A stretch of DNA of 64,000 bases from an uncultured Clostridia bacterium (GTDB lineage: Bacteria; Bacillota; Clostridia; Christensenellales; Borkfalkiaceae), in the NCBI GenBank assembly GCA_949286835.1, contig CASEDP010000003.1, positions 55,210 to 119,209 of the forward strand. The letters run 5' to 3'. Made by a program: the position numbers and the translations under genes. Of this stretch, positions 8,957 to 17,960 are shown piece after piece. The notes under the pieces were generated by a model. The model searched no databases and was not told the DNA's origin. It worked only from the letters and a program-made list of their open reading frames with translations. The stretch's first letter is position 1. Each line of letters starts with the position of its first letter.

Positions 8957-8985
8957 TTGACGGAATTTTGGTTTTATGGTACAAT
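8957..8985 (+). promoter_or_regulatory. sigma-A promoter for the lipoprotein gene
   Basis: TTGACG (8957-8962), a 17-base spacer and TACAAT (8980-8985). Transcription should start near 8992, giving a leader of about 60 bases that is largely occupied by a perfect hairpin. Confidence 0.7.
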
Positions 8986-9013
8986 CAAGTTGCAGACGGA
9001 AGTCGGAAAATTA

Positions 9014-9042
9014 TTTTTGGCGAAGAAGCTCTTCGCCAAAAA
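9014..9042 (+). promoter_or_regulatory. 13-bp leader hairpin abutting the ribosome binding site
   Basis: TTTTTGGCGAAGA (9014-9026) pairs perfectly with TCTTCGCCAAAAA (9030-9042) around an AGC loop. The next five bases are GGAGG (9043-9047) and the start codon follows at 9052. The stem has no U tract on its 3' side in the + direction, so it is not a usual terminator. It may shield or expose the ribosome binding site or stabilise the message; this is inference. Confidence 0.6.
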
Positions 9043-9051
9043 GGAGGAACT

Positions 9052-10119
9052 ATGAAGAAAAGTCTTATAGGGTTGATTGGTATCTGCCTGTTTTCAGTTG
9101 CCGGGCTTGCAATTATTGCTGCGTGCGGCGGAAGTAAAAAACTCAACCATATCTATCTGAAATTTGCCGACGGTTCAGACAACAAAGCGGAAGTTTACGT
9201 GGGCGAATTTGACTATGGTACGCCGTTTAGCGATATCGACCCCGGGTACACCGTAATTGCCGTCGCTGACGACAGAACGGAAAGGGAAATGTCCGAGGAG
9301 GAATATTCCGTCACAATTACGTATGATAACCGTTTGGAAACCGGGGGCAATATAGATGAAATTCCCGCAGTGCCCGATGCCGGTTATTATGAGGTCAAGA
9401 TTGAAGCCGAAAATAACAACTCAAGTATCTATTCGTTTGTCGTCAATCCTGTCGACAGACAATACACCGTGACTTTTGAAAAGAGGAGTTGGTCCTATAT
9501 AGACGTGCCGAAAGTCAGCATTTCGCATATCGAGGAGTTCGGAGAACAGGCGCAGGATATCAACTATTACTGCATTGAAATTGGCGCCTATAACGCCCTG
9601 ACCGATGAGCAGAAAGAGGATTTCAAGGAAAATTACTATGACTACGGTTGCAATTACATATCGGGTTCCCCTCTTGTCCTGCAGCCGGGAACATATTACG
9701 CCTTTGCCGAAGTACCCGCCCTATGCAACTATAACTCTGTCGTGACCGATATAACGCCGGGGTCGTCATTCACCGTGACAAAGGCAACGCTGACGCGCAC
9801 AGATGTCGAATTTGATGCGCAAATTATGTTTGAGGTGTTTGCACCGAATAAAGAGACCGTAAAACTCTCTGAACTGATGATTTGTTCCAGTATCAAGGAG
9901 ATGGGTGACGGCGGCTATAGCACAAATCCCGTTTTCTATATCGATAACGAAGACGGCAGCATTACTCTGACATACGGAACGCTGAGATGGGTGGATGGCG
10001 ATCAGGAAGTATCTGCCGCCGACATCGGCAAGCGCTATGCCGTAGAGTTTGTGCTGGACGAATCCCAGGAAAATTATTTCTCAAATGTCAAAATAACGGG
10101 TTACGTCACCCTCAATTAA
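9052..10119 (+). CDS. predicted lipoprotein, unknown function
   Basis: A 355-residue exported protein. The signal peptide is clear: KKS at residues 2-4, a hydrophobic core and the lipobox IIAACGG, with the lipidated Cys near residue 24. The mature part is acidic and reads like two or three beta-sandwich modules (for example YTVTFEKRSWSYIDVP, SFTVTKATLTRTDVEF), resembling Ig-like or bacterial repeat domains found on clostridial surface proteins. ATG 9052 has GGAGG five bases before it; longer in-frame starts would bury the signal peptide. Likely tethered on the outer face of the membrane. No ligand can be named. Confidence 0.8.
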   Translation: MKKSLIGLIGICLFSVAGLAIIAACGGSKKLNHIYLKFADGSDNKAEVYVGEFDYGTPFSDIDPGYTVIAVADDRTEREMSEEEYSVTITYDNRLETGGNIDEIPAVPDAGYYEVKIEAENNNSSIYSFVVNPVDRQYTVTFEKRSWSYIDVPKVSISHIEEFGEQAQDINYYCIEIGAYNALTDEQKEDFKENYYDYGCNYISGSPLVLQPGTYYAFAEVPALCNYNSVVTDITPGSSFTVTKATLTRTDVEFDAQIMFEVFAPNKETVKLSELMICSSIKEMGDGGYSTNPVFYIDNEDGSITLTYGTLRWVDGDQEVSAADIGKRYAVEFVLDESQENYFSNVKITGYVTLN

Positions 10120-10250
10120 ACTTTGACTTTGAGTTAGTAAGTACTTAACAGCACATTAGTATTCATTGACCGCATCTGTTGGGGCGGATAGGAAAAAATT
10201 ATTTTGACCTGAAAACATTTCGGTGATATAAAAAAAGGAGGGAATATATT

Positions 10251-10571
10251 ATGTATGAAAAAATAACTTGTTATCTCGACAGTTTTGTCGGCGACGCGGC
10301 GGGGCAGAATGAGAAAATCGAAGCTTTCGCATCTGAATTTATGCAGTCGGAATTTATGAACCCGAACGCTATGGAAGCTATGGGCGAGCGTATGTGGGCA
10401 AGCAAAACTAAACTCAGAGAGGATGCGCCTTCTATGACTGCGGATGAGGTGTGTATCTGCCTTTCCGCATTCGTTCAGCAGGAGGCATTTATCCCGGGAA
10501 TACTTGCCGACCTCATAAAACAGGGCGTCATTCCCGCGATGTTGCAGAGGCTTAAGGAATTGGATAGATAA
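10251..10571 (+). CDS. small conserved-looking acidic protein, unknown
   Basis: 106 residues, mainly alpha-helical, cytoplasmic by composition, with many Met (EFMQSEFMNPNAMEAMGERM). AAAGGAGGG precedes ATG 10251 by a normal distance and a strong terminator follows immediately. No motif or family recognised. Confidence 0.65.
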   Translation: MYEKITCYLDSFVGDAAGQNEKIEAFASEFMQSEFMNPNAMEAMGERMWASKTKLREDAPSMTADEVCICLSAFVQQEAFIPGILADLIKQGVIPAMLQRLKELDR

Positions 10572-10610
10572 AAAGAAATTGCCGTCCGCAGTGCGGGCGG
10601 CAATTTCTTT
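10572..10610 (+). terminator. long intrinsic terminator
   Basis: An 18-bp stem (10573-10590 region with 10593-10610, one G-U) begins at the stop codon of the 106-residue gene. A and T runs flank it on both sides, so it could work in both directions. Confidence 0.65.
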
Positions 10611-10665
10611 GCAAAAAAGTGCGTTGCCTAAACGATACCGAATGGATGTTTCGGAGCGCGATAAC

Positions 10666-10702
10666 GGCGCGGGCGGGAGGCAGTAATGCCCCCGCCCGCG
10701 CC
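10666..10702. terminator. GC-rich hairpin upstream of the next promoter
   Basis: GGCGCGGGCGGG (10666-10677) pairs exactly with CCCGCCCGCGCC (10691-10702), followed by TTGACTATATTTC. A second stop signal in the same gap; no gene lies between the two. Confidence 0.5.
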
Positions 10703-10742
10703 TTGACTATATTTCATTTGGTTAAATATTTTTGCATACGCA

Positions 10743-10771
10743 TTGACAAAATCTGCGCTCAATGATAATAT
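10743..10771 (+). promoter_or_regulatory. near-consensus sigma-A promoter
   Basis: TTGACA (10743-10748), a 17-base spacer and TAATAT (10766-10771). This shows that the open frame reaching back to 10743 is promoter DNA, and that the gene starts downstream, at 10815. Confidence 0.75.
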
Positions 10772-10814
10772 AAATAAGAAAAGATTTGTCAAAAAAGGGG
10801 CAACGGACGGGAAT

Positions 10815-12215
10815 ATGGAATGTATAATAAACGACGGCGAGGGAGCGTATATCTCGACCGTCTTTGCGAGGGAGGGCGGCGTCGACGGCGACAGAATTAT
10901 CGCCTATGACCGCCACAAGACGTGCTTAAAGCTCATCGACTGCTTCGACGAGAACGACGACGCTGTTGCCAGGGTCGTGACGTTCAGTTGGTCGCAGCCG
11001 TGCGGCAAGGTCGACGATTGGCTTATCTTCGACGACGCGTTCTCGGACGGCGAATTTCTGGACTGGGTCGAAGAGGGCGGAAATCTGCCCGTCGACGACT
11101 TTTCGCCATATTCTGGCAGGGTGCAGGAATACGGCGACGACTTGTGGACGGAATACACTTCTGACGATAAGTTCGTAGACGTTCTCGAGCTGGACATCTA
11201 CGAGCCGAAGCTTACCGTGGAGAGGCAGGGGAAAGACATCTGCGCCACCCTTGACTGCTACGGCTTAATGGTCGACATCCGCTTCGAGGACGTCATTAGC
11301 GAAAAATATCTGGACATCGCGGACAGGGTGTATTTCAGCACCTTTGAATTTGAGGGGAGCGACAGGTTGCGCTGGAGCGTTGACGACGTCGCCTATAAGG
11401 CGGTAAACGGCGTAAAGCATATGCTCAAGACCGACGTTCTGACGCCCGAAATCATCTGCCGCAGGGCGCTCTGGCGCGTGCGCTTTGTCCCGCGCGGCGA
11501 GGACGGGCAGACGACGGACGGAGCGGGAAAGCTCTTCGCCCTTCTCAGGGACGATTTCAACGGAATTGAACGCGACGGCGACCGCATAATTTTAAGGCGA
11601 AGGTCGTCTGTCAGGGAGCTGGTCTTTGCGCCCGACGGGTTTGAAGCCGTAGTCGACGGCGCCGTCGTAAACAGACAGATCAGGGAGGAAGATGCCTATC
11701 TCTATGCGCGCGACTTCTTCGGCAGGATAGCCGTCCGCGAAATAGAGGGGGAAGTTATAGACCGCGCCCGCGCCTGCGTGTTAAGCTCGCTCATTCTCGA
11801 CAAAGCGTCGGGGTTGGTGCTCGTCGCAACGGCTCTTATTGCGGGCATAGTGCTGTTGGCGCTTAAGTCAAATGTCACCGTGGCAATCTGCTTGCTCGTC
11901 GTGGCTGCCGTCGTCGCCGTTGTAGAGGCGATAGTAATCGCGGTTTCGGTAAAGAAGAACGCGGGCGAATACCTTCTCACCGGGGATGCCCTCTATCTCT
12001 CCGCAGGCGGCTATCTGTCGCGGGCGATATGGCTCAAGGAAATTTTGGGCGCAGAGTTTAAGCGTATGCCGCTCATTAGTGTCACGGGTACGGTGCTCCT
12101 CACCGTGCGCGGGGGCGACGGTTTCAAGGTATCCACGCTGCCCGTAAGAGAGGGCGAAAAATTCTGCCGCAGCATTAACCTGTATGCGGCAAAACTTTCA
12201 AATTCAGCGGAATAA
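10815..12215 (+). CDS. protein of unknown function with two C-terminal membrane segments
   Basis: 466 residues from ATG 10815, chosen because the upstream in-frame TTG is the -35 box of a strong promoter; the ribosome binding site is weak (AAAAGGGG some 15 bases away, or GGACGGG nearer). The first 320 residues are soluble and rich in Asp and Glu. Two close hydrophobic helices follow (about 337-356 and 361-383), then a roughly 80-residue domain starting SVKKNAGEYLLTGDALYLSA that looks like a PH-like or bPH beta domain; that reading is tentative. A terminator follows. I do not recognise the family. Confidence 0.7.
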   Translation: MECIINDGEGAYISTVFAREGGVDGDRIIAYDRHKTCLKLIDCFDENDDAVARVVTFSWSQPCGKVDDWLIFDDAFSDGEFLDWVEEGGNLPVDDFSPYSGRVQEYGDDLWTEYTSDDKFVDVLELDIYEPKLTVERQGKDICATLDCYGLMVDIRFEDVISEKYLDIADRVYFSTFEFEGSDRLRWSVDDVAYKAVNGVKHMLKTDVLTPEIICRRALWRVRFVPRGEDGQTTDGAGKLFALLRDDFNGIERDGDRIILRRRSSVRELVFAPDGFEAVVDGAVVNRQIREEDAYLYARDFFGRIAVREIEGEVIDRARACVLSSLILDKASGLVLVATALIAGIVLLALKSNVTVAICLLVVAAVVAVVEAIVIAVSVKKNAGEYLLTGDALYLSAGGYLSRAIWLKEILGAEFKRMPLISVTGTVLLTVRGGDGFKVSTLPVREGEKFCRSINLYAAKLSNSAE

Positions 12216-12221
12216 ATATGT

Positions 12222-12264
12222 CGCCGCGGCGCGGGTCTGTCCCGCGCCGCGGCGTCTTTCGTTT
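12222..12264 (+). terminator. intrinsic terminator
   Basis: CGCCGCGGCGCGGG (12222-12235) pairs perfectly with CCCGCGCCGCGGCG (12241-12254), followed by TCTTTCGTTT. Confidence 0.65.
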
Positions 12265-12316
12265 GCGCAGGGTTGCGCTCTGCCGCGGCGCATATGCGAT
12301 GACAAAAAATTTGCAA

Positions 12317-12345
12317 TTGAATATTTCTCTCTGCCGTGTTATAAT
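12317..12345 (+). promoter_or_regulatory. promoter for the flavodoxin/alcohol dehydrogenase pair
   Basis: TTGAAT (12317-12322), a 17-base spacer and TATAAT (12340-12345). It leaves a leader of about 85 bases before the flavodoxin ATG. Confidence 0.65.
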
Positions 12346-12438
12346 AGATGCATACGAAAATACCGCGTGCATTAACCGCAACAAGTCCTGCCGTTTGCGG
12401 GCGCTATGCGGGGAAATGCGCGCCGAATGAGGTGAACG

Positions 12439-12945
12439 ATGAAGAGCATAGTCATCTATTTTTCGCGGGCTGACGAAAATTATGCCGTCGGCAACATAAC
12501 AAAGGGCAATACCGAGGTCATTGCCGAGTACATATCTGAATTTACGGGCGCGGAGCTGTTCAGGTGCGACCCCGCAATCCCGTATTCTGCAAACTATCGG
12601 GAGTGTTGCAAAGAGGCAGTTGCCAAGCAACGCAGCGACGCCCGCCCCGAACTCAAGCGCTACCTTTCGGATATCGACGGGTATGACGCGGTGTATGTCG
12701 GCGGGCCGATATATTGCGGGGAATACCCGCAGGAAATTTACAGCCAGCTCGACAGGCTTGACTTTGCAGGCAAGACGGTAAGACCTTTCGTCACGCACGA
12801 GGGCAGCGGGCTTGCAAGGTGCGTTGCCGTCCTCAAGGAAAAGTGCGCTGGAGCAACCGTTGCCGACGGGCTTGCCGTAAGGGGCAGGGACGTGTACCTC
12901 GCGGAGAGCAAGGAAGCCGTCAGAAAATGGGTTGAAAGCCTTTGA
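12439..12945 (+). CDS. flavodoxin family protein
   Basis: FMN-binding electron-transfer protein of 168 residues. Visible: the first strand KSIVIYFSRA, an FMN phosphate loop shifted to TKGNTEVIAEYI (about residues 22-33), the second loop DAVYVGGPIYCGEYP (about 76-90) that stacks on the flavin, and the TVRPFVTHEGSG loop (about 113-124). This arrangement fits the flavodoxin_4 type found beside alcohol dehydrogenases and reductases. AGGTGAACG lies before ATG. The next gene, an iron-dependent dehydrogenase, starts 26 bases on, so the two are probably one redox operon. Confidence 0.85.
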   Translation: MKSIVIYFSRADENYAVGNITKGNTEVIAEYISEFTGAELFRCDPAIPYSANYRECCKEAVAKQRSDARPELKRYLSDIDGYDAVYVGGPIYCGEYPQEIYSQLDRLDFAGKTVRPFVTHEGSGLARCVAVLKEKCAGATVADGLAVRGRDVYLAESKEAVRKWVESL

Positions 12946-12971
12946 AAAAATAATATAAAAGGGGAAATATA

Positions 12972-14138
12972 ATGTTAGGCAATTTTATGTACTGCAATCC
13001 CACGAAGCTATATTTCGGGGAAAACTCGCTCGACTATCTCAAGGGCGAGCTTGAAAATTACGGCAAAAAGGTAATGCTCATCTACGGCGGAGGGAGCATC
13101 AAAAAGACGGGGCTGTACGATAAAGTCATCGCCATACTCAAGGGGTGCGGCAAGACGGTGGTGGAGGATGCGGGCGTTATGCCCAATCCCACGTCGGTAA
13201 AGCTCGAAGAGGGAGCAAAGATTGCGCGCGAGAACGGCGTCGATTTCATACTCGCCGTCGGCGGCGGCTCTGTCATTGACTATGCCAAGGCGGTCTCCGT
13301 GTCGGCATACTGCGACGACGACCCGTGGGAAAAATATTTCATCCGCTTCGAGGACGTCTCCTGCAGAATTATCCCCGTCGGCTGCGTGCTGACAATGGTA
13401 GGCACGGGCAGCGAGATGAACGGCGGTTCGGTAATCACCAACCACGAACAGAAGCTAAAGATTGGTCACGTGTTCGGGGAAAATGTGTTCCCCAAGTTCG
13501 CAATACTCAATCCCGTGCTCACCTATACCCTGCCCAGAAAGCAGATGGTTGCGGGCTTCTTCGACATAATGAGCCACATTCTCGAACAGTATTTTTCGGG
13601 CACGGACGACAATACATCGGACTACATAATGGAGGGGCTTTTGAAGTCGCTCATTCACAGCGCGAAGATCGCCGTCAGAAATCCCGAGGATTACGAGGCG
13701 AGGAGCAACATAATGTGGGTGGCGACGTGGGCGCTCAACACGCTCGTCGCCAAGGGCAAGACGACCGACTGGATGGTGCATATGATAGGTCAGGCAATCG
13801 GCGCCTATACCGACGCGACGCACGGAATGACGCTCTCGGCGGTTTCGCTCGCATACTACCGCCACATTCTGCCCTACGGGCTCGATAAGTTCGTTCGCTA
13901 TGCCGTCAACGTCTGGGGCGTCAACCCCGAGGGCAAGGAAAAGCAGGCAATAGCCGAGGAGGGGCTTGCCGAGATGGGCAAGTTTATGCGCGAGATAGGC
14001 GTAGCAATGCGCTCCTCCGAAGTCGGCGTCACCGAGGACTTAATCTCCGGAATCGCCAGGGCAACGCTCATTATGGACGGCGGCTATAAGGTGCTGGACA
14101 TCTCCGAGATAGAGGATATCCTCCGCGCCAGCCTTTAA
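12972..14138 (+). CDS. iron-containing alcohol dehydrogenase, butanol dehydrogenase type
   Basis: Group III metal-dependent alcohol dehydrogenase of 388 residues, likely NAD(P)H-dependent reduction of aldehydes such as butyraldehyde to alcohols (BdhA/YqhD group). Seen: the opening FMYCNPTKLYFGEN, the nucleotide loops YGGGS and VGGGSVIDYAKAV (about 96-108), and the metal-site pattern with Asp and His in DIMSHILEQYF (about 198-208) and His in THGMTLSAVSLAYYRH (about 280-295). GGGGAAATATA before ATG gives the start. Role inferred: disposal of reducing power in fermentation. Confidence 0.9.
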   Translation: MLGNFMYCNPTKLYFGENSLDYLKGELENYGKKVMLIYGGGSIKKTGLYDKVIAILKGCGKTVVEDAGVMPNPTSVKLEEGAKIARENGVDFILAVGGGSVIDYAKAVSVSAYCDDDPWEKYFIRFEDVSCRIIPVGCVLTMVGTGSEMNGGSVITNHEQKLKIGHVFGENVFPKFAILNPVLTYTLPRKQMVAGFFDIMSHILEQYFSGTDDNTSDYIMEGLLKSLIHSAKIAVRNPEDYEARSNIMWVATWALNTLVAKGKTTDWMVHMIGQAIGAYTDATHGMTLSAVSLAYYRHILPYGLDKFVRYAVNVWGVNPEGKEKQAIAEEGLAEMGKFMREIGVAMRSSEVGVTEDLISGIARATLIMDGGYKVLDISEIEDILRASL

Positions 14139-14160
14139 GCTCCATTTATGCTTTAAATCG

Positions 14161-14360
14161 GGCATATGTGCAGGTCAATTGCGTTCGCGGGCATATATAT
14201 GCCCCTCAATTGCGATGAAAGCCGCATATGTGCGGGTCAATTGCGTTAGTCGGCATATATTCCCCACTCAATTGCATTAGTCGGCATATATGTGCGGGGC
14301 AATTGTGCGGCGCAGGGGCTTTTCAAGTCTAATTGTCTGCGGCATATTGCGTAGGCAATT
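14161..14360. repeat. degenerate 29-33-bp tandem repeats built on CATATG and CAATTG
   Basis: Five successive units begin with (G/C)GCATAT at 14161, 14190, 14223, 14252 and 14283, and a sixth partial unit at 14341 (two periods further on). Each holds a CATATG-like palindrome, a short GC-rich spacer and a CAATTG palindrome about 15 bases later. This fills most of the 313-base gap between the dehydrogenase stop and the yggS-like gene. No gene is visible in it. Confidence 0.65.
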
Positions 14361-14380
14361 AAAAAAATCGGAAAAATAAT

Positions 14381-14416
14381 ACAGCCTACGGCAGAGAGTT
14401 CTCTGCCGTAGGCTGT
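14381..14416 (-). terminator. terminator of the ilv-leu operon
   Basis: A 17-bp perfect stem (14381-14397 with 14400-14416). Read on the minus strand it is followed by ATTATTTTTCC, so it ends the branched-chain amino acid operon after the yggS-like gene. Confidence 0.7.
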
Positions 14417-14451
14417 AATCTTTCTGCGGGGATATCCCGCACATATTCCTG

Positions 14452-15120
14452 TCAATTATAGTGCCTTGCGCCGAATATCGCCGTGCCGAGGCGTATCATA
14501 TTGCTGCCGCACTCCACGCACAGCCGCCAGTCGCCGCTCATTCCCATAGAGAGGTATTCAAACCCGCCGTATTTTGCGTTGAGTTCGTCGTAGAGGGTGC
14601 GCATCCTTGTCGCAAGCGCGCGCAGAAGCTCGCGGTCGTCGCTCTCGGGGAGCATTGCCATAAGCCCCTTGATTTTCAGGTTCTCAAGCGCGCCTATTTC
14701 CCTCAAAGCGCCATCGACGTCGTCGGGGGCAAAGCCGCTCTTGCTCAGCTCGCTGCCGATGTTCACCTCTAAGAGTATCTGCGAGGTTATGCCCGCCCTT
14801 GCGCTCTTCTCGTCCAGTGCGCGCGCAATTTCAAGCCTGTCAATCGACTGGTACAGCCCGACTTTTCCTATAAGATATTTAAGCTTGTTGGTCTGGAGGT
14901 GCCCTATAAAGTGCCGTCTTGCCGAAGGCAGAATATAGTCGTTCTTGTCCCTGAATTCCTGCGCGTGGTTGTCGCCTATGTCGGTTATGCCCGCCTCGAT
15001 GGCGCGGTTTATGTTCTCCACCGTCTGCGTCTTAATGGCGGCGACAAGCGTCACCTTTTCGCCCTGCTGGTTACGCTCCGGTATTTCCTCAAGCAGTTTT
15101 TTAACGTTTTCCTCAATCAT
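14452..15120 (-). CDS. YggS/PLPBP family pyridoxal-phosphate homeostasis protein
   Basis: 222 residues, the usual size for this PLP-binding TIM-barrel family. The PLP lysine should be in [15 protein letters not shown] (about residue 30), followed by the diagnostic [10 protein letters not shown] (the family's GENYVQE equivalent), [15 protein letters not shown], and LSMGMSGDW near the C-end. It has no known catalytic activity and is thought to buffer free PLP. It is the last gene of the ilv-leu operon; its start overlaps the leuB stop by 4 bases. The pathway's aminotransferases need PLP, which may explain the linkage (inference). Confidence 0.9.
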   Translation of the reverse strand: MIEENVKKLLEEIPERNQQGEKVTLVAAIKTQTVENINRAIEAGITDIGDNHAQEFRDKNDYILPSARRHFIGHLQTNKLKYLIGKVGLYQSIDRLEIARALDEKSARAGITSQILLEVNIGSELSKSGFAPDDVDGALREIGALENLKIKGLMAMLPESDDRELLRALATRMRTLYDELNAKYGGFEYLSMGMSGDWRLCVECGSNMIRLGTAIFGARHYN

Positions 15121-16190
15121 ATGCGCTGTGCAATCAGCTCTGCCATACGGCTGCCGCTGACCTTCGTCTTGCCCTCTTCCATAATGTCCGCCGTGCGGTA
15201 GCCCTCTTCGAGCACGCTCTCCACGGCGCTCTCAATCGCGCGGTATTCCTCCGTAAGCGAAAAGCTGTCTCTCAGCATCATCGCCGCCGCGAGTATCGTC
15301 GCCACGGGGTTTGCTATGTCCTTGCCCGCAATGTCGGGCGCAGAGCCGTGTATCGGCTCGTAAAGCCCCCTCGTGCCGTCGCCGAGGGAGGAGGAGGCGA
15401 GCATTCCTATCGAGCCGGTTACCTGCGCCGCCTCGTCGGAGAGTATGTCGCCGAAGATATTGCTCGTCACCACCACGTCGAACTGCGCGGGGTTCTTTAC
15501 GATCTGCATAGCCGTGTTGTCTACAAGCATATCCTCCACGGTGATTTCGGGGTAGTGCTCCGCCGCGTACTCGTGCACGGTCTTTCTCCACAGTCTGCTG
15601 CTTTCAAGCACGTTTGCCTTGTCCACGGAGATGACCTTCTTTGTGCGTTTCATTGCAAGTTCGCAGGCAATCTTCATTATGCGTTCAATCTCGTACACCG
15701 AATACTTTTCGGTATCCCACGCAAATGCCTCTTTGCCGTCGCCGCCCTTTCCGCGCTCTCCGAAGTAAATGCCGCCCGTAAGCTCCCTTACGATTATTAT
15801 CTCCACACCGTTCTTCACGAGGTCGTGTTTTAAGGGAGAGGCGGAAACAAGGCTCTTCCACAGCTTTGCGGGGCGTATGTTGGAGTACAGCCCCATTGCC
15901 TTGCGTATGCCTAAAAGTCCCTTTTCGGGGCGTATATCGACGGGGAGGTTGTCCCACTTGTATCCGCCTACCGCGCCCAGAAGCACGCTGTCTGCGGCAA
16001 GGCAGCCTTTCACCGTCTTTTCGGGAAGGGGGGTGCCGCATTCGTCAATGGCGCAGCCGCCTATGGGGTAGTGGGTAAATTCAAAGGTATGGGAAAACTT
16101 CTTTCCCGCCTTTTCAAGCACTTCGATTGCGCCCCTGCATATTTCGGGACCGATGCCGTCGCCGTCTAATACGGCTATGTTGTATTTCAT
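15117..16190 (-). CDS. leuB: 3-isopropylmalate dehydrogenase
   Basis: Oxidative decarboxylation of 3-isopropylmalate to 2-oxoisocaproate with NAD, the third leucine-specific step. 357 residues, normal. Visible: the start [15 protein letters not shown], substrate loop residues in [18 protein letters not shown], and the signature [20 protein letters not shown] that binds Mg and NAD, then [15 protein letters not shown]. Overlaps leuD upstream by the 4-base ATGA type junction and the yggS-like gene downstream in the same way, so translation is coupled along the operon. Confidence 0.97.
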   Translation of the reverse strand: MKYNIAVLDGDGIGPEICRGAIEVLEKAGKKFSHTFEFTHYPIGGCAIDECGTPLPEKTVKGCLAADSVLLGAVGGYKWDNLPVDIRPEKGLLGIRKAMGLYSNIRPAKLWKSLVSASPLKHDLVKNGVEIIIVRELTGGIYFGERGKGGDGKEAFAWDTEKYSVYEIERIMKIACELAMKRTKKVISVDKANVLESSRLWRKTVHEYAAEHYPEITVEDMLVDNTAMQIVKNPAQFDVVVTSNIFGDILSDEAAQVTGSIGMLASSSLGDGTRGLYEPIHGSAPDIAGKDIANPVATILAAAMMLRDSFSLTEEYRAIESAVESVLEEGYRTADIMEEGKTKVSGSRMAELIAQRI

Positions 16191-16684
16191 TTTTTTGCGC
16201 TCCTCTTTGCAAGGTTTTTCAAAAGTCCGCCGTCGTCTATAATTCCCCTTATGAAGTCGGGGAAAGGTTCTGCGGTAAAACTCTCGCCCGTAGTCCTGTC
16301 GCGGATGATGCCCGTCGTCAGGTCGGCTTCAACAATATCGCCCGCCTTAATGCCCTTCACCGCCGCGGGGCACTCCATAATCGGCAGCCCTATGTTAATC
16401 GCGTTGCGGTAGAAAATGCGCGCGAAGGAGTTTGCGATTACTAAGCTTATGCCGCTCGCCTTAATGGCAAGGGGCGCGTGCTCGCGGGAGGAGCCGCAGC
16501 CGAAGTTGTCCTCTGCAACTATTACGTCGCCCTTTTCGACTTTCTTTACGAAGTCGGGGTCAATGTCCTCCATACAGTGGGAGGCAAGCGCCGCCTCGCT
16601 GCTGTCGTTCAAATATCTTGCGGGAATTATTACGTCGGTGTCGACGTCGCTGCCGTATCTGAAAACTTTTCCGTCTATCTTCAT
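16187..16684 (-). CDS. leuD: 3-isopropylmalate dehydratase small subunit
   Basis: Swivelling subunit of isopropylmalate isomerase, 165 residues. The short length, the opening [20 protein letters not shown] and the loop [17 protein letters not shown] mark it as the archaeal/clostridial (HacB-like) form rather than the 200-residue enterobacterial one. ATG 16684 is preceded by AAGGAGCAGAACGAA; the frame stays open further upstream but there overlaps leuC and is not conserved. It pairs with LeuC encoded 13 bases upstream. Confidence 0.95.
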   Translation of the reverse strand: MKIDGKVFRYGSDVDTDVIIPARYLNDSSEAALASHCMEDIDPDFVKKVEKGDVIVAEDNFGCGSSREHAPLAIKASGISLVIANSFARIFYRNAINIGLPIMECPAAVKGIKAGDIVEADLTTGIIRDRTTGESFTAEPFPDFIRGIIDDGGLLKNLAKRSAKK

Positions 16685-16697
16685 TTCGTTCTGCTCC

Positions 16698-17957
16698 TTA
16701 AAGCTTTTCGGGGGTGCACAGCCTGCCCTTAACCGCCGACGCCGCGGCGACATAGGGAGAGGCGAGGTAGACCTCGCTCGAAATGTGCCCCATTCTGCCC
16801 ACAAAGTTGCGGTTGGTCGTCGAAACTGCCCTCTCGCCCTCGGCAAGTATGCCCATATATCCGCCCAGACAGGGACCGCAGGTGGGGGTGGAAACTATTG
16901 CGCCCGCATCGATGAATATGCCGAGCAGTCCTTCGTCGATGCACTGTCTGTACACGCTCTGCGTGGCGGGAATTATAATCGTCCTCACGTTCGGGGCAAC
17001 CTTTCTGCCTTTGAGTATCTCTGCGGCGATGCGCATATCGGAAATTCTGCCGTTAGTGCACGAACCTATGACCACCTGGTCAATGACTATGTCGCCCCAC
17101 TCTTCGGGCGTCTTTGCGTTTTCGGGGAGGTGGGGAAAGGAGACCGTAGGCTTCAGCGACGCAAGGTCAATGTCGTACACCGCGTCGTATTCGGCGTCCT
17201 CATCCGCCTCGTATATCTTTACGGGTCGCTTGAACCTGCCCTTCATATATTCAAGTGCAACTTCGTCTACGGGGAAGATGCCGTTCTTCGCGCCCGCCTC
17301 GATTGCCATATTGCATACGGTGAAGCGGTCGTCCATAGTAAGGTTTTTTACGCCGTCGCCTACAAATTCCATACTCTTGTACAGCGCGCCGTCGACGCCT
17401 ATCATTCCTATTATGTGAAGTATCAGGTCTTTGCCGCATACGTACTTTGAGGGCTTGCCGTGCAGCACGAATTTTATTGCGGAGGGAACTTTGAACCAGC
17501 AGGTCTGGCTTATCATTCCCGCAGCCATATCCGTAGAACCCACGCCCGTGGAGAACGCGCCAAGCGCGCCGTATGTGCAGGTATGGCTGTCCGCGCCTAT
17601 CACAAGGTCGCCTGCGCCCACAAGTCCCAGCTCGGGGAGGAGCGCGTGCTCTATGCCCATACTGCCCACGTCGTAGAAGTTTTCAATGCCCTGTTCCCTG
17701 GCAAATACCCTGCACGCCTTGCACTGTTCGGCGCTCTTTATGTCCTTATTGGGCGCAAAGTGGTCCATAACGAGGGCAATCTTGTCCTTATGGGCGACCT
17801 TTTCCGCACCCGATTTCTTGAATTCCCTTATGGCGACGGGGCCGGTTATGTCGTTTGCCAGCACGAGGTCGAGTTCGGCGGAAATAAGCTGACCCGCCTT
17901 GATTTCCTTGAGCCCTGCGTGCGCGGCAAGTATCTTCTGAGATGCCGTCATTCCCAT
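16698..17957 (-). CDS. leuC: 3-isopropylmalate dehydratase large subunit
   Basis: Aconitase-family [4Fe-4S] enzyme that isomerises 2- to 3-isopropylmalate with LeuD. 419 residues, again the shorter archaeal/clostridial type. Cluster ligands are visible as Cys in [13 protein letters not shown] and in [11 protein letters not shown]; the aconitase signature [20 protein letters not shown] is also present. AGGAG precedes the start at a good distance; ATG 17951, two codons on, is an alternative. Homoaconitase activity cannot be excluded by sequence alone, but the leuB neighbour argues for leucine. Confidence 0.95.
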   Translation of the reverse strand: MGMTASQKILAAHAGLKEIKAGQLISAELDLVLANDITGPVAIREFKKSGAEKVAHKDKIALVMDHFAPNKDIKSAEQCKACRVFAREQGIENFYDVGSMGIEHALLPELGLVGAGDLVIGADSHTCTYGALGAFSTGVGSTDMAAGMISQTCWFKVPSAIKFVLHGKPSKYVCGKDLILHIIGMIGVDGALYKSMEFVGDGVKNLTMDDRFTVCNMAIEAGAKNGIFPVDEVALEYMKGRFKRPVKIYEADEDAEYDAVYDIDLASLKPTVSFPHLPENAKTPEEWGDIVIDQVVIGSCTNGRISDMRIAAEILKGRKVAPNVRTIIIPATQSVYRQCIDEGLLGIFIDAGAIVSTPTCGPCLGGYMGILAEGERAVSTTNRNFVGRMGHISSEVYLASPYVAAASAVKGRLCTPEKL

Positions 17958-17960
17958 TTT

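Noticed and set aside
10743..10814. N-terminal extension of the 466-residue protein back to TTG 10743
   Set aside because: That TTG is the -35 box of a near-consensus promoter, so the region would not be in the transcript.
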